Source of the DNA: Minisyncoccota bacterium
GTDB taxonomy: Bacteria; Patescibacteriota; Minisyncoccia; Minisyncoccales; JAQTPW01
Direction of reading: 5' to 3'
DNA: 59,693 bases
Assembly (NCBI GenBank): GCA_028712565.1
Contig: JAQTPW010000006.1
Span: 1-59,693 of the forward strand
The notes below the pieces were generated by a model. The model did not search any database. It had not been told where the DNA came from and was given only the letters and a program-made list of their open reading frames with translations. Shown here one piece after another: positions 17,096 to 23,852 of the stretch (position 1 is the first letter of the stretch; the number at the start of each line of letters is the position of its first letter). The position numbers and the translations under genes were made by a program.

Positions 17096-17150
17096 TTTGA
17101 ATTTTAAATAGGTTTGTTTGTAATTTGTATATTGTAATTTGTAATTTCAT
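17096..17150 (+). repeat. Right arm of the inverted microrepeat pair around the S23 gene
   Basis: T-rich array of variants of TTTGTAATT (TTTGTTTGTAATTTG, TATTGTAATTTG, TAATTTC), the reverse complement in type of the left arm at 16691-16729. It runs up to the start codon of the permease gene. Confidence 0.7.
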
Positions 17151-18365
17151 ATGATTTTTAACGAATACCTGAAAATAGCAATTAAAAATTTAAGGACAAG
17201 GCAGTTGAGAAGCTGGCTGACGATTTTGGGCATTGTTATTGGAGTATTTTTGATAATGTCTTTGCTCTCTTTGAGCCAAGGATTAAAAAATACGGTTTTA
17301 AAACAGCTTAGCGCAATGGGAACAGATATTATTATGGTAATGCCCGGAAGCTTATCCGATTTTATGACAACAATGATGGGGGGAGTAGAGCTGACAAATT
17401 CTGATTTGCAGGCGATAGAAAAAACAAAAGGAGTGGAGGCCGTGATTCCCATGGCATACAAAGGAGAATCGGTAAAGTACGAGAGCGAAAACAAAATTGC
17501 TATTTTATACGGAATGGACATTAAAAACTCTCTTTCAATTTACAAGGAAGATATGGGTATGGATGTAAAAGAAGGCCGTTGGCTTTTGCCCGGAAAGCGG
17601 GAAATTGTTGTGGGAAGTTTGGTGCCCTTGGATGTTTTTCCGGGTTTGAAAGTAGGAAAGGTTGCCACGATAAAAGGAAAACAGTTTGAAATTGTGGGCA
17701 TTTTAAAATCTTTGGGAAACAGGCAGGATGATTCAATGATTGGGATAGACCTTGATATTTTTCGTTCTATTACCGGAGAAAAAGACGGGGCTCCGCAGGC
17801 TGTGGTAAAAATTGCAGCTGGCTTTTCTGTTGATCAAGTTGCAAAAGATATAAAGAAAAATTTAGAAGAAAACGCAAAAAGAAGGGCCGGCCAGGAAGAA
17901 AACGCTTATTCGGTTTTAACCAGCGACGCCTTATCCGGCATAGTGGGGAACGTTATGGCGATTTTGCAGATTGCGATTTTTTCTTTTGCCAGCATTGCGA
18001 TTATTGTAGGAGGCATAGGCATTATGAATACTATGTACACTTCTGTCAGAGAAAGGACAAAAGAAATTGGAATTCTAAAAGCAGTCGGGGCCAAAAATTC
18101 AACAATAATAATGATTTTTCTTATGGAGGCAGGAATTATAGGCCTTATTGGGGGATTGGGCGGAATGATATTCGGTTTGGGTTTGGCAAAGTCAGTTGAA
18201 TTTATTGGAAAAATGAATCCATCTTTTTACATTCAAGCTTCAATTACTCCGGGTCTCATAATTTTTGGCTTCGCTTTTTCTTTTGGCGTCGGATGTCTGT
18301 CCGGCTTTTTCCCAGCCAGAAGCGCAGCAAAATTAAAGCCAGTAGAGGCGTTGAGATATGAATAA
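17151..18365 (+). CDS. MacB/FtsX-type ABC transporter permease
   Basis: 404 residues. One membrane helix near residues 22-45, a large extracellular MacB_PCD domain (about 50-270) and three C-terminal helices with the family signature VRERTKEIGILKAVGA. It pairs with the ATPase at 15974 and the adaptor at 14440 to make a MacAB-like mechanotransmission pump. Substrate unknown. Confidence 0.92.
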   Translation: MIFNEYLKIAIKNLRTRQLRSWLTILGIVIGVFLIMSLLSLSQGLKNTVLKQLSAMGTDIIMVMPGSLSDFMTTMMGGVELTNSDLQAIEKTKGVEAVIPMAYKGESVKYESENKIAILYGMDIKNSLSIYKEDMGMDVKEGRWLLPGKREIVVGSLVPLDVFPGLKVGKVATIKGKQFEIVGILKSLGNRQDDSMIGIDLDIFRSITGEKDGAPQAVVKIAAGFSVDQVAKDIKKNLEENAKRRAGQEENAYSVLTSDALSGIVGNVMAILQIAIFSFASIAIIVGGIGIMNTMYTSVRERTKEIGILKAVGAKNSTIIMIFLMEAGIIGLIGGLGGMIFGLGLAKSVEFIGKMNPSFYIQASITPGLIIFGFAFSFGVGCLSGFFPARSAAKLKPVEALRYE

Positions 18366-18406
18366 GATTAGTAACTGGTAACTGGTAACCGGTAACTGGT
18401 AATTAG
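18366..18406 (+). repeat. Degenerate microrepeat, unit GTAACTG
   Basis: Five consecutive 7-8 base units of the type GTAACTG, GTAACCG, GTAATTA directly after the permease stop codon and directly before the terminator stem. Confidence 0.8.
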
Positions 18407-18429
18407 TCGCCGAAGAGGCGATTTTGTTT
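18407..18429 (+). terminator. Intrinsic terminator of the export operon
   Basis: TCGCC-GAAGA-GGCGA (18407-18421) followed by TTTTGTTTG. Confidence 0.75.
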
Positions 18430-18500
18430 GCCCTTGATTTTTAATTAAAATTTTAATTCAGATGTGCTAAGATAAAAAAGAGAGTTAATTTAAAAAAACT

Positions 18501-18662
18501 ATGGCAGATAAAAGTTTTGACAGATTTAGAAAATTTAATTTTAGGATTTTTAAAAACCTGCCCCAAAAAGGGAAAGCAGGTTTTGTAAAATTTTATGGTT
18601 GTTTTCTCGGAGCTTGCAAAAAGTATAATCCGTTGAGATATTACAGGAGAAAAAGTAAATAG
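18501..18662 (+). CDS. Small basic protein, 53 residues
   Basis: ATG 18501 to TAG 18660-18662. The peptide is rich in Phe, Lys and Arg (MADKSFDRFRKFNFRIFKN at the start, RYYRRKSK at the end) and has no membrane segment. Not recognised. It sits alone between two terminators. Confidence 0.5.
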   Translation: MADKSFDRFRKFNFRIFKNLPQKGKAGFVKFYGCFLGACKKYNPLRYYRRKSK

Positions 18663-18675
18663 AATGTAGGATTTA

Positions 18676-18712
18676 CCCGCCTGCAACGCTTCGCGTAGCG
18701 ATGCGGGCAGGG
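18676..18712. repeat. GC-rich nested palindrome
   Basis: CCCGC (18676-18680) and GCGGG (18703-18707) enclose a second pairing around CGCTTCGCG. It is far more GC-rich than its surroundings and has no T run of its own. It resembles REP-type elements. Confidence 0.6.
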
Positions 18713-18724
18713 AATATAGAATGA

Positions 18725-18748
18725 ATCGCCGTAGAGGCGATTTTTTTT
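18725..18748 (+). terminator. Intrinsic terminator fused to a promoter
   Basis: ATCGCC-GTAGA-GGCGAT (18725-18741) followed by eight T. The last T residues are the first bases of the TTTACA box at 18746-18751. Confidence 0.82.
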
Positions 18749-18775
18749 ACACTAAGTCTTTCAAAGTGATAGAAT
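18746..18775 (+). promoter_or_regulatory. Promoter TTTACA-18-TAGAAT giving a nearly leaderless mRNA
   Basis: TTTACA (18746-18751) and TAGAAT (18770-18775) are 18 bases apart. The ATG at 18785 is nine bases after the -10 box. The element is 27/33 identical to the promoter at 21902-21931, spacer included. Confidence 0.65.
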
Positions 18776-18784
18776 AAATTAATT

Positions 18785-19291
18785 ATGAATTCCTTTTTTA
18801 TCGGTATTGCCGGAGGTTCAGGAGCAGGAAAAACAAAATTGGCGCAAGAACTCAAGAAACATTTTGGTAGGAAAGCCAAAATTTTACATATTGATAAATA
18901 CCAAAGATTTGGCGAGAAACTGCCTAAGCTTTGCGGTATGGAAAACTGGGATTGTCCTCAAGTAATAAAATGGAATGAACTTTATAAAGATTTAATTTCC
19001 CTGAAGAAAGAAAAGAGAATAATTATTGCTGAAGGATATCTGCTTTTTTATAAAAGTTCTATCCGGCGACTTTTAGATTTCCTTATTTTTCTTACCGCTT
19101 CCGATAAGACTCGCGTTAGAAGAAGAACAAAATTTAAAAATTCAGGATATATTCAAAAAGTTCTTTTGCCGATGCATAAAAAATACATAGAGCCGACAAA
19201 AAAATTCGCCGATTTAATTTTAAATACAGAAAAATATTCAATTAAACATTGTTCTCAAGAGATAATTCAACATTTACCAAAGAAATTTTAA
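18785..19291 (+). CDS. Uridine-kinase-like P-loop protein
   Basis: 168 residues. Walker A GIAGGSGAGKTKLA at the N-terminus and an HIDKYQRFGEKLP strand resemble the uridine/cytidine kinase and phosphoribulokinase fold, as does IIIAEGYLLFYK (Walker B position). The arginine-rich TRVRRRTKF segment is a likely lid. It is shorter than uridine kinases (about 210), so the nucleoside specificity is uncertain. Confidence 0.75.
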   Translation: MNSFFIGIAGGSGAGKTKLAQELKKHFGRKAKILHIDKYQRFGEKLPKLCGMENWDCPQVIKWNELYKDLISLKKEKRIIIAEGYLLFYKSSIRRLLDFLIFLTASDKTRVRRRTKFKNSGYIQKVLLPMHKKYIEPTKKFADLILNTEKYSIKHCSQEIIQHLPKKF

Positions 19292-19324
19292 CAGTCGTTT
19301 CGTTAGCGGTTTTTATTTTAGACC

Positions 19325-19352
19325 TTGATTTTTTTATCAGCAGGAATACTAT
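19325..19352 (+). promoter_or_regulatory. Promoter TTGATT-16-TACTAT
   Basis: TTGATT (19325-19330) and TACTAT (19347-19352) lie 16 bases apart. Transcription would start near 19359, leaving a 50-base leader with a strong AAGGAGG site before ATG 19409. Confidence 0.5.
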
Positions 19353-19408
19353 GAAATCAGTCTTTACTCTTCTAAGAATAGTTAGAAAATTCGGGAAGGA
19401 GGTTTCCA

Positions 19409-19849
19409 ATGTATTTTGAAGGCTATTCAGATCAAATAGCGCTATGCCATAAAGAACGAAAGCCGACCGCAAGGAAAGACCATGTATGTTGTGAATGTTC
19501 CGGAACAATAAAAAAGGGTGAAAAATACTCGTGTGTTTTCGGAGTCTGGCAAGATTACGGTAGCAGCCGTCCTTTTGCTGAACAATTTAAAACATGTTTT
19601 AGATGCGAAGAGGACTGGGGAGAAATCTTAAAGGTTTTCGATGGAAATGGAGAGCGTGATGCCTACCGAGTTTATGGAATGCTTCGAGAAATTATTCAGG
19701 ACGCTTTTGATAAAGGATTTTTAACCGCAAAAGATCGACTTGCAAACAAATGGTTGAATATTTGGTCGGTAGAGAAGCCGGATTTGGAACAACTAGAAAG
19801 AGAGGAAGCGGTTGCGCAAATGAGAGTTCATAGTACGCCACTATTATGA
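19409..19849 (+). CDS. Hypothetical zinc-ribbon protein, 146 residues
   Basis: Not assigned. The first 75 residues hold CCEC and CFRC pairs about 40 residues apart (HVCCECSGTIKKGEKYSCVF ... FKTCFRCEEDW), a zinc-knuckle layout like that of some phage-associated proteins. The C-terminal half is helical and charged. The start is fixed by a strong AAGGAGG site. It is monocistronic with its own promoter and terminator, like the other small orphan genes of this type. Confidence 0.65.
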   Translation: MYFEGYSDQIALCHKERKPTARKDHVCCECSGTIKKGEKYSCVFGVWQDYGSSRPFAEQFKTCFRCEEDWGEILKVFDGNGERDAYRVYGMLREIIQDAFDKGFLTAKDRLANKWLNIWSVEKPDLEQLEREEAVAQMRVHSTPLL

Positions 19850-19865
19850 AGAGTTTTATATCATC

Positions 19866-19895
19866 GCCCTTCTGTTTTATCGGAAGGGCTTTTTG
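19866..19895 (+). terminator. Intrinsic terminator after the zinc-ribbon gene
   Basis: GCCCTTC (19866-19872) pairs with GAAGGGC (19883-19889), followed by five T. Confidence 0.85.
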
Positions 19896-19898
19896 TTC

Positions 19899-19942
19899 AC
19901 TCCGAATTGAGGCGAAGGATTGCCTTTATTCCAAAACGGAGT
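19899..19942. repeat. Nested palindromic element
   Basis: ACTCCG (19899-19904) and CGGAGT (19937-19942) enclose a second stem, GGC...GCC. It lies between a terminator and the orphan membrane gene cluster. Confidence 0.45.
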
Positions 19943-19992
19943 TAGTTTGAAGGTAGAGTAATTTATTAAAAGGCGTAAAACAAAATAAATCT

Positions 19993-20442
19993 ATGAAAAA
20001 GGAAAAAACAATGGGAGAATTATATCCTTATACTTCCAACGGCATTTGGGGTAAAATACTTCATTTTTTAAAAGACGGGTTTTGGTTTTTATTAATTGGT
20101 TTGGCTATTTTATATTTTAGCGATATAAAATTATTTATTTTTTATGCTTTTTTCATAATCTTATTATTGTTATTTATATTTGGCGAACATAATGAATTTA
20201 ACTACGAAATGGATAGAACTCAATTTACAGAAATAAGAGTAAAACTTAATCTTATAGCTCAAAAACTAAACATAGAAGAAAAAGAAATAATAAATTATAT
20301 TCAAGCAGAAAAAGGAAATGGAGATAATACAGAAAATTATACGAAGGAACTAGTAGCAAAATTAAGTAATTTTGGTGATGACTTAGACAGAATTAAAGAA
20401 TTCCAAAAGAAGAAAAATAATGAAAATGAAATAAACCTATGA
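19993..20442 (+). CDS. Hypothetical membrane protein, 149 residues
   Basis: Not recognised. Two adjacent hydrophobic helices (about 28-65) are followed by an 85-residue charged, probably coiled cytosolic tail. It overlaps the next gene by four bases (ATGA), so the two are translationally coupled. The leader just before the ATG is similar to that of the gene at 21141, suggesting a related promoter. Confidence 0.6.
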   Translation: MKKEKTMGELYPYTSNGIWGKILHFLKDGFWFLLIGLAILYFSDIKLFIFYAFFIILLLLFIFGEHNEFNYEMDRTQFTEIRVKLNLIAQKLNIEEKEIINYIQAEKGNGDNTENYTKELVAKLSNFGDDLDRIKEFQKKKNNENEINL

Positions 20443-21083
20443 AGCCGGTATTTTTTTGGGGGGTAATATTCGTATTAGTAATCATATTGGTGCTTATTTT
20501 TATTCCTGAAAATCCCAGAATTTCTCAATTTCTACCCTACATTGCGATAATACCTCCTATGGTTTCTATTTATTGTCAGTCAGAATCTACAGAAAAAATG
20601 ATTGAAACAACATCGCGTCCTCATATATGCGTAGGTATTATATCTTTTAAGGGTGATGGTTTAAGGGATAATTTAAGTAAAAAATATACTGACCTTTATG
20701 ATAGATCGTTGTTGGATACCAGAATAATTATTAAAAATTTTTCGAATGCTCAAGCTTTTGTTTGGACAAAATTAAATTTAGAAATAAATAATAAAGAAGC
20801 AAATGAACATATAAAAATAAAAGATTATTGTTTTGGCAAGGCGACTTGGGAGCTTGACCCTAATGAACTACTCTTTCCTTATCTTTTAGAAGAATCTATT
20901 CTTGACTATAAAAATCAAAAAATAAATATTGGTATCAGTGTTTACTTTAGTCATATCCGTAAATTGCCTAAAAACCCAGATTGGATAGAATTAACAGCTT
21001 ATAGTTTCAGAGAAGAACGACAATGGATAAAAAATAATTTAGGTGTTCCGTTTTTTATTCAAGGATTATCGGTAAAAGTATAA
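20439..21083 (+). CDS. Hypothetical membrane-anchored protein, 214 residues
   Basis: Not recognised. Two N-terminal hydrophobic segments (about 4-24 and 30-47) anchor a 160-residue soluble domain that looks beta-rich. Start codon overlaps the stop of the preceding gene. Probably works with the protein encoded just upstream. Confidence 0.6.
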   Translation: MKPVFFWGVIFVLVIILVLIFIPENPRISQFLPYIAIIPPMVSIYCQSESTEKMIETTSRPHICVGIISFKGDGLRDNLSKKYTDLYDRSLLDTRIIIKNFSNAQAFVWTKLNLEINNKEANEHIKIKDYCFGKATWELDPNELLFPYLLEESILDYKNQKINIGISVYFSHIRKLPKNPDWIELTAYSFREERQWIKNNLGVPFFIQGLSVKV

Positions 21084-21140
21084 ACTTTCAAAGCGACACA
21101 TAATAAATAATTTTAAAAGAGCATAAAACTAAATAAATTT

Positions 21141-21548
21141 ATGAATGAAAAAAACAAATATAATTGGGGAGAAGAAGGAGAAAAAGAAGTAGAACAAAAT
21201 AATCAGCGTAAAAATAATAGTTATGGGAAAAAGATATTGATATTTGTAGTACTTTATTTAATTTCTAATGCGATAATTAAAAATAATTCCTTCATTAAAC
21301 CACACTCTCTTTCTGCGCCAGCGGCTTTTTTCTATGCTCTTTTTGTTAGTACAATTTCAGTAATCTTGTCGTTTGGAATTGTATATTTTGTAGTTTTAGC
21401 GATTATTGACTCAATAGGAAAAAGAGGTGGCATAGAAAGACCCGAGAATAAAAAAGTGAGATTAATTGTGAATATTATATTTGCTATACTGATTGTTGGA
21501 GGAATATATGCTATTATTATTAGCCTTTTGCATCCTCTTAATTCATAA
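21141..21548 (+). CDS. Hypothetical membrane protein, 135 residues
   Basis: Not recognised. A charged N-terminal 25 residues precede three hydrophobic segments (about 29-46, 54-80 and 105-130). The upstream AAAAGAGCATAAAAC stretch resembles that before 19993. Confidence 0.55.
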   Translation: MNEKNKYNWGEEGEKEVEQNNQRKNNSYGKKILIFVVLYLISNAIIKNNSFIKPHSLSAPAAFFYALFVSTISVILSFGIVYFVVLAIIDSIGKRGGIERPENKKVRLIVNIIFAILIVGGIYAIIISLLHPLNS

Positions 21549-21905
21549 ATATAAATACAAAAGAGATTGCTTAATAAATCTATTAAAGAAAAAATTAAGA
21601 AAATTTTAATGCAAATCAATAAAAATTGGCCCCAAGGAGCCAATCTTTATGGAAGGTATAATCTTTTGCCCGTCGTCGGAAAAAATATTTCCTTAGACGC
21701 GTGCTACTCGATTATTTTTCCAATTGACCTAATCATCAAGCTATATAGTTTTGATGGAAATTAAACCCGATAAATCAAGTTTTTCCATAAATTCCTTGGA
21801 ATTGTTCCTATTCTGCTAGAGATTTCTACATTATAAAAAATAAAAAAAGGCTGGTCAAGCCCCAAAATTGCAAGAATTTGTGGAAAACTATGGTTTTTTT
21901 GTTTA
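21549..21905. other. Gene-free stretch with a duplicated 25-base segment and a hairpin
   Basis: No convincing gene. It contains the first copy of a direct repeat (21606-21630), a hairpin ATTGGC (21625-21630)/GCCAAT (21639-21644), and TATAAT at 21657-21662. A 65-codon open frame from 21567 runs across the repeat and hairpin and is not believed. Confidence 0.5.
21606..21630 (+). repeat. Direct repeat, copy 1 (partner 22840-22864)
   Basis: A 25-base exact match beginning TTAATGCAAATCAATAAAAA is shared with 22840-22864. In both copies the upstream sequence is TTAAGAAA-like, and a TTTATGG...TATAAT motif follows. The copies bracket the Nudix and GNAT genes. Confidence 0.8.
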
Positions 21906-21931
21906 CACTGAGTTTATCGAAGTGGTAAAAT
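21902..21931 (+). promoter_or_regulatory. Promoter TTTACA-18-TAAAAT of a leaderless Nudix mRNA
   Basis: TTTACA (21902-21907) and TAAAAT (21926-21931) are 18 bases apart. The ATG at 21939 is seven bases past the -10 box, so it should sit at or next to the first transcribed base. The spacer carries CTGAG and TCGAAG, as in the palindrome at 58535. Confidence 0.7.
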
Positions 21932-21938
21932 AAACCAT

Positions 21939-22361
21939 ATGAGTGAACAAAAATTTTATCCAGAACCGGTAGTCGGAATTTTAATCTTTAATCCAGAAGG
22001 TAAAATTTTTCTTATGCGTTCGCCGAAGTGGGGAGGAGATTATAGCATTTCTGGCGGCCACATAGAATTAGGCGAAACATTTGAGCAAGCAATAAAACGG
22101 GAAGCAAAAGAAGAAACCGGACTTGATGTTTTTGATATCAATTTTCTGCAGGTGCAGGAATGTATTTTCGATAAAAATTTCTATAAGAAAAAACACTTTG
22201 TCTTTTTGGATTACTTTTGCAAAACGAAAAATACAAACGCAGTTTTAGATGAAAGAGAGGGGACGGATTATGTTTGGGTTACAATTGACGAGGCCTTAAG
22301 GTTGCCTCTTGTTTTTTATACAAAAAATACTATTTTAGGATATGAGAGGAAATATAAATAA
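21939..22361 (+). CDS. Nudix hydrolase
   Basis: 140 residues with a perfect Nudix box, GGHIELGETFEQAIKREAKE followed by ETGLDV. Substrate not predictable; the N-terminal PVVGILIFNPEGKIFLMRS strand pair is common to ADP-ribose and NTP-cleaving members. It is followed 26 bases later by a GNAT acetyltransferase gene. The pair is flanked by direct repeats. Confidence 0.9.
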   Translation: MSEQKFYPEPVVGILIFNPEGKIFLMRSPKWGGDYSISGGHIELGETFEQAIKREAKEETGLDVFDINFLQVQECIFDKNFYKKKHFVFLDYFCKTKNTNAVLDEREGTDYVWVTIDEALRLPLVFYTKNTILGYERKYK

Positions 22362-22387
22362 ATCAACAAAAACTGGCAATTAAAAAT

Positions 22388-22825
22388 ATGGATGTAAAAT
22401 ATAAGGAAATATCAACTATTAATGAATTCATTGATGCTATTCGGCTTCGAGCGGATGTATTTATTATAGAACAAGGTTTTCAGCCCGGCTGGGAGCCCGA
22501 TGAAGATGATAAAATCTCTAAACATTTTATAGCTGTTGTTGATGATAAAATTGTTTCTACCGCAAGACTTAGAGAAACTGCAAAAAATGAAATAAAAATT
22601 GAAAGAATGGTGACGAAAAAAGAATATAGAGAAAAGGGTATTGGCACGGGATTGGTCAAATTTATGGTTGAAGAGATAAAAAAACTTAATCCTTCAAGAA
22701 TCTGGTTACAAAGCCAAGTTCAGGCGCAGAAATTTTACGAAGACGTCGGTTTTAAATCGGTTTCTAAACCATTTGATATGTGGGGCGTGCCTCATATAGA
22801 TATGGATTATGTTAAGGAATTGTAA
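22388..22825 (+). CDS. GNAT-family N-acetyltransferase (ElaA-like)
   Basis: 145 residues. The acetyl-CoA pyrophosphate loop is KKEYREKGIGTGLVKFM (Q/RxxGxG/A type), followed by the FYEDVGF strand typical of GNAT enzymes. IRADVFIIEQGF near the N-terminus is like ElaA. Acceptor unknown. Confidence 0.85.
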   Translation: MDVKYKEISTINEFIDAIRLRADVFIIEQGFQPGWEPDEDDKISKHFIAVVDDKIVSTARLRETAKNEIKIERMVTKKEYREKGIGTGLVKFMVEEIKKLNPSRIWLQSQVQAQKFYEDVGFKSVSKPFDMWGVPHIDMDYVKEL

Positions 22826-22839
22826 ATTTTTTTAAGAAA

Positions 22840-22864
22840 TTAATGCAAATCAATAAAAATTGGC
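22840..22864 (+). repeat. Direct repeat, copy 2 (partner 21606-21630)
   Basis: Exact 25-base copy of 21606-21630. It is followed by an extended -10 box, TGGTATAAT (22892-22900), that would drive the cysteine-rich peptide gene. Confidence 0.8.
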
Positions 22865-22934
22865 AGGCGAATCGCGCCGTGGACGGTTTTATGGTATAAT
22901 AAACTTGTCGATTTAATTTAACTAAAATAAAATT

Positions 22935-23069
22935 ATGGCAGAAGAAAAATGTAAAAAATGCGGCATGCCGCTGACAAAACCGGAAGACAAATGCTCTTGC
23001 GAAGAATCTGTTTACTGTCATTGTTGCAAATGTACTCCTGAATGCGGTTGCGGCTGCAAAACGAAATAA
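22935..23069 (+). CDS. Cysteine-rich metallothionein-like peptide, 44 residues
   Basis: ATG 22935 to TAA 23067-23069. Eleven of 44 residues are Cys, in CxxC, CxC and CC arrangements (CKKCG, CSC, CHCCKC, CGCGC). This density points to binding of zinc, copper or other soft metals. No known metallothionein family is claimed. TATAAT at 22895-22900 with a TG extension puts the transcript start near 22907. Rubrerythrin lies downstream, so metal or oxidative stress is a plausible common theme. Confidence 0.7.
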   Translation: MAEEKCKKCGMPLTKPEDKCSCEESVYCHCCKCTPECGCGCKTK

Positions 23070-23109
23070 AGGTTCGATTATTAAAATATAAATTTAAATA
23101 TTTAAAAAT

Positions 23110-23184
23110 ATGGCTTGGCAGAAAAAAAAGAGGTTAATGCGAAAATTAAGAAAGAAAGCAAGAGGGAAAATGAAAAAAAGATAA
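23110..23184 (+). CDS. Tiny Lys/Arg-rich peptide, 24 residues
   Basis: ATG 23110 to TAA 23182-23184. It begins MAWQKKKRLMRKLRKKARGK and is nearly all basic. The composition is like mS38/COX24-type or bTHX-type ribosome-associated tails. It could be a ribosomal peptide, but no family is established. A terminator follows directly. Confidence 0.5.
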   Translation: MAWQKKKRLMRKLRKKARGKMKKR

Positions 23185-23196
23185 TTTTGCAAAAAG

Positions 23197-23226
23197 TCGT
23201 CCTTTGATAATTCGGGGCGATTTTTT
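23197..23226 (+). terminator. Intrinsic terminator before rubrerythrin
   Basis: TCGTCC (23197-23202) pairs with GGGCGA (23215-23220, one G-U), followed by six T. Confidence 0.7.
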
Positions 23227-23254
23227 GGCTAAAATAATTATTAAATTTAAAAAC

Positions 23255-23812
23255 ATGAAAAAAACATTCGAAAATTTGTTAAAAGCCATTGCCGGAGAAT
23301 CAATGGCAAGGAATAAATATACTTATTTTGCAGAAATTGCGATGAAAGAAGGTTTTGTTTGGATAGCAAAAGTTTTTGAAGAAACTGCTGATAATGAAAG
23401 AGCCCACGCCCAGGAAGAATTGGAAAAAATAAAAGAAACGGTTGAAATGACAAATACTTATGACATTCATCCTTTGGGAAATACTTTGCAAAATTTAAAA
23501 AATGCCGCCCAAGGAGAAAAATATGAATACAGAATGATGTATCCGGAATTTGAAAAAGTTGCCCGGCAGGAAGGCGAAAATGATATTGCAGATTTATTTC
23601 AAAAAATCAGCACCGTAGAAGAAAAACACGCTGAAAGATATGATATTTTAACTGACCGGCTGGATAAAGGAAAAATATTCCAAAGCGATACTGAAATTGA
23701 ATGGAAATGCCTAAACTGCGGTTATATCCATAAAGGAAATTCAGCTCCCGAAAAATGTCCGCTTTGCCAAAAACCGCAAGGTTATTATATGCCATTGAAA
23801 GTGGTGAGATAA
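23255..23812 (+). CDS. Rubrerythrin
   Basis: 185 residues from ATG 23255. The ferritin-like domain carries the di-iron ligands in AIAGESMARNKY, NERAHAQE, EKVARQEGE and EEKHAERY. A C-terminal rubredoxin-like domain has CLNCGYIH and CPLCQKPQG. Rubrerythrins reduce hydrogen peroxide in anaerobes, taking electrons through the rubredoxin site. The 40-base gap to the next gene is wholly microrepeat. Confidence 0.95.
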   Translation: MKKTFENLLKAIAGESMARNKYTYFAEIAMKEGFVWIAKVFEETADNERAHAQEELEKIKETVEMTNTYDIHPLGNTLQNLKNAAQGEKYEYRMMYPEFEKVARQEGENDIADLFQKISTVEEKHAERYDILTDRLDKGKIFQSDTEIEWKCLNCGYIHKGNSAPEKCPLCQKPQGYYMPLKVVR

Positions 23813-23852
23813 GTGGAAATTAATTGAAATTGATAGAAATTAATAGAAATTT
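23813..23852 (+). repeat. Degenerate microrepeat, unit GAAATTAAT
   Basis: Four variants of GAAATTAAT (GGAAATTAATT, GAAATTGATA, GAAATTAATA, GAAATTT) fill the gap between the rubrerythrin stop and the HAD start exactly. The array at 39813-39864 is the same unit in the opposite orientation. Confidence 0.8.

Noticed and set aside
18676-18712. Terminator reading of the GC-rich palindrome
   Set aside because: No T run follows; a proper terminator comes 13 bases later, so it is listed as a repeat.
21567-21764. 65-codon open frame on the plus strand
   Set aside because: It runs through the direct repeat, a hairpin and a TATAAT box, has no start signal and no protein-like pattern; treated as non-coding.
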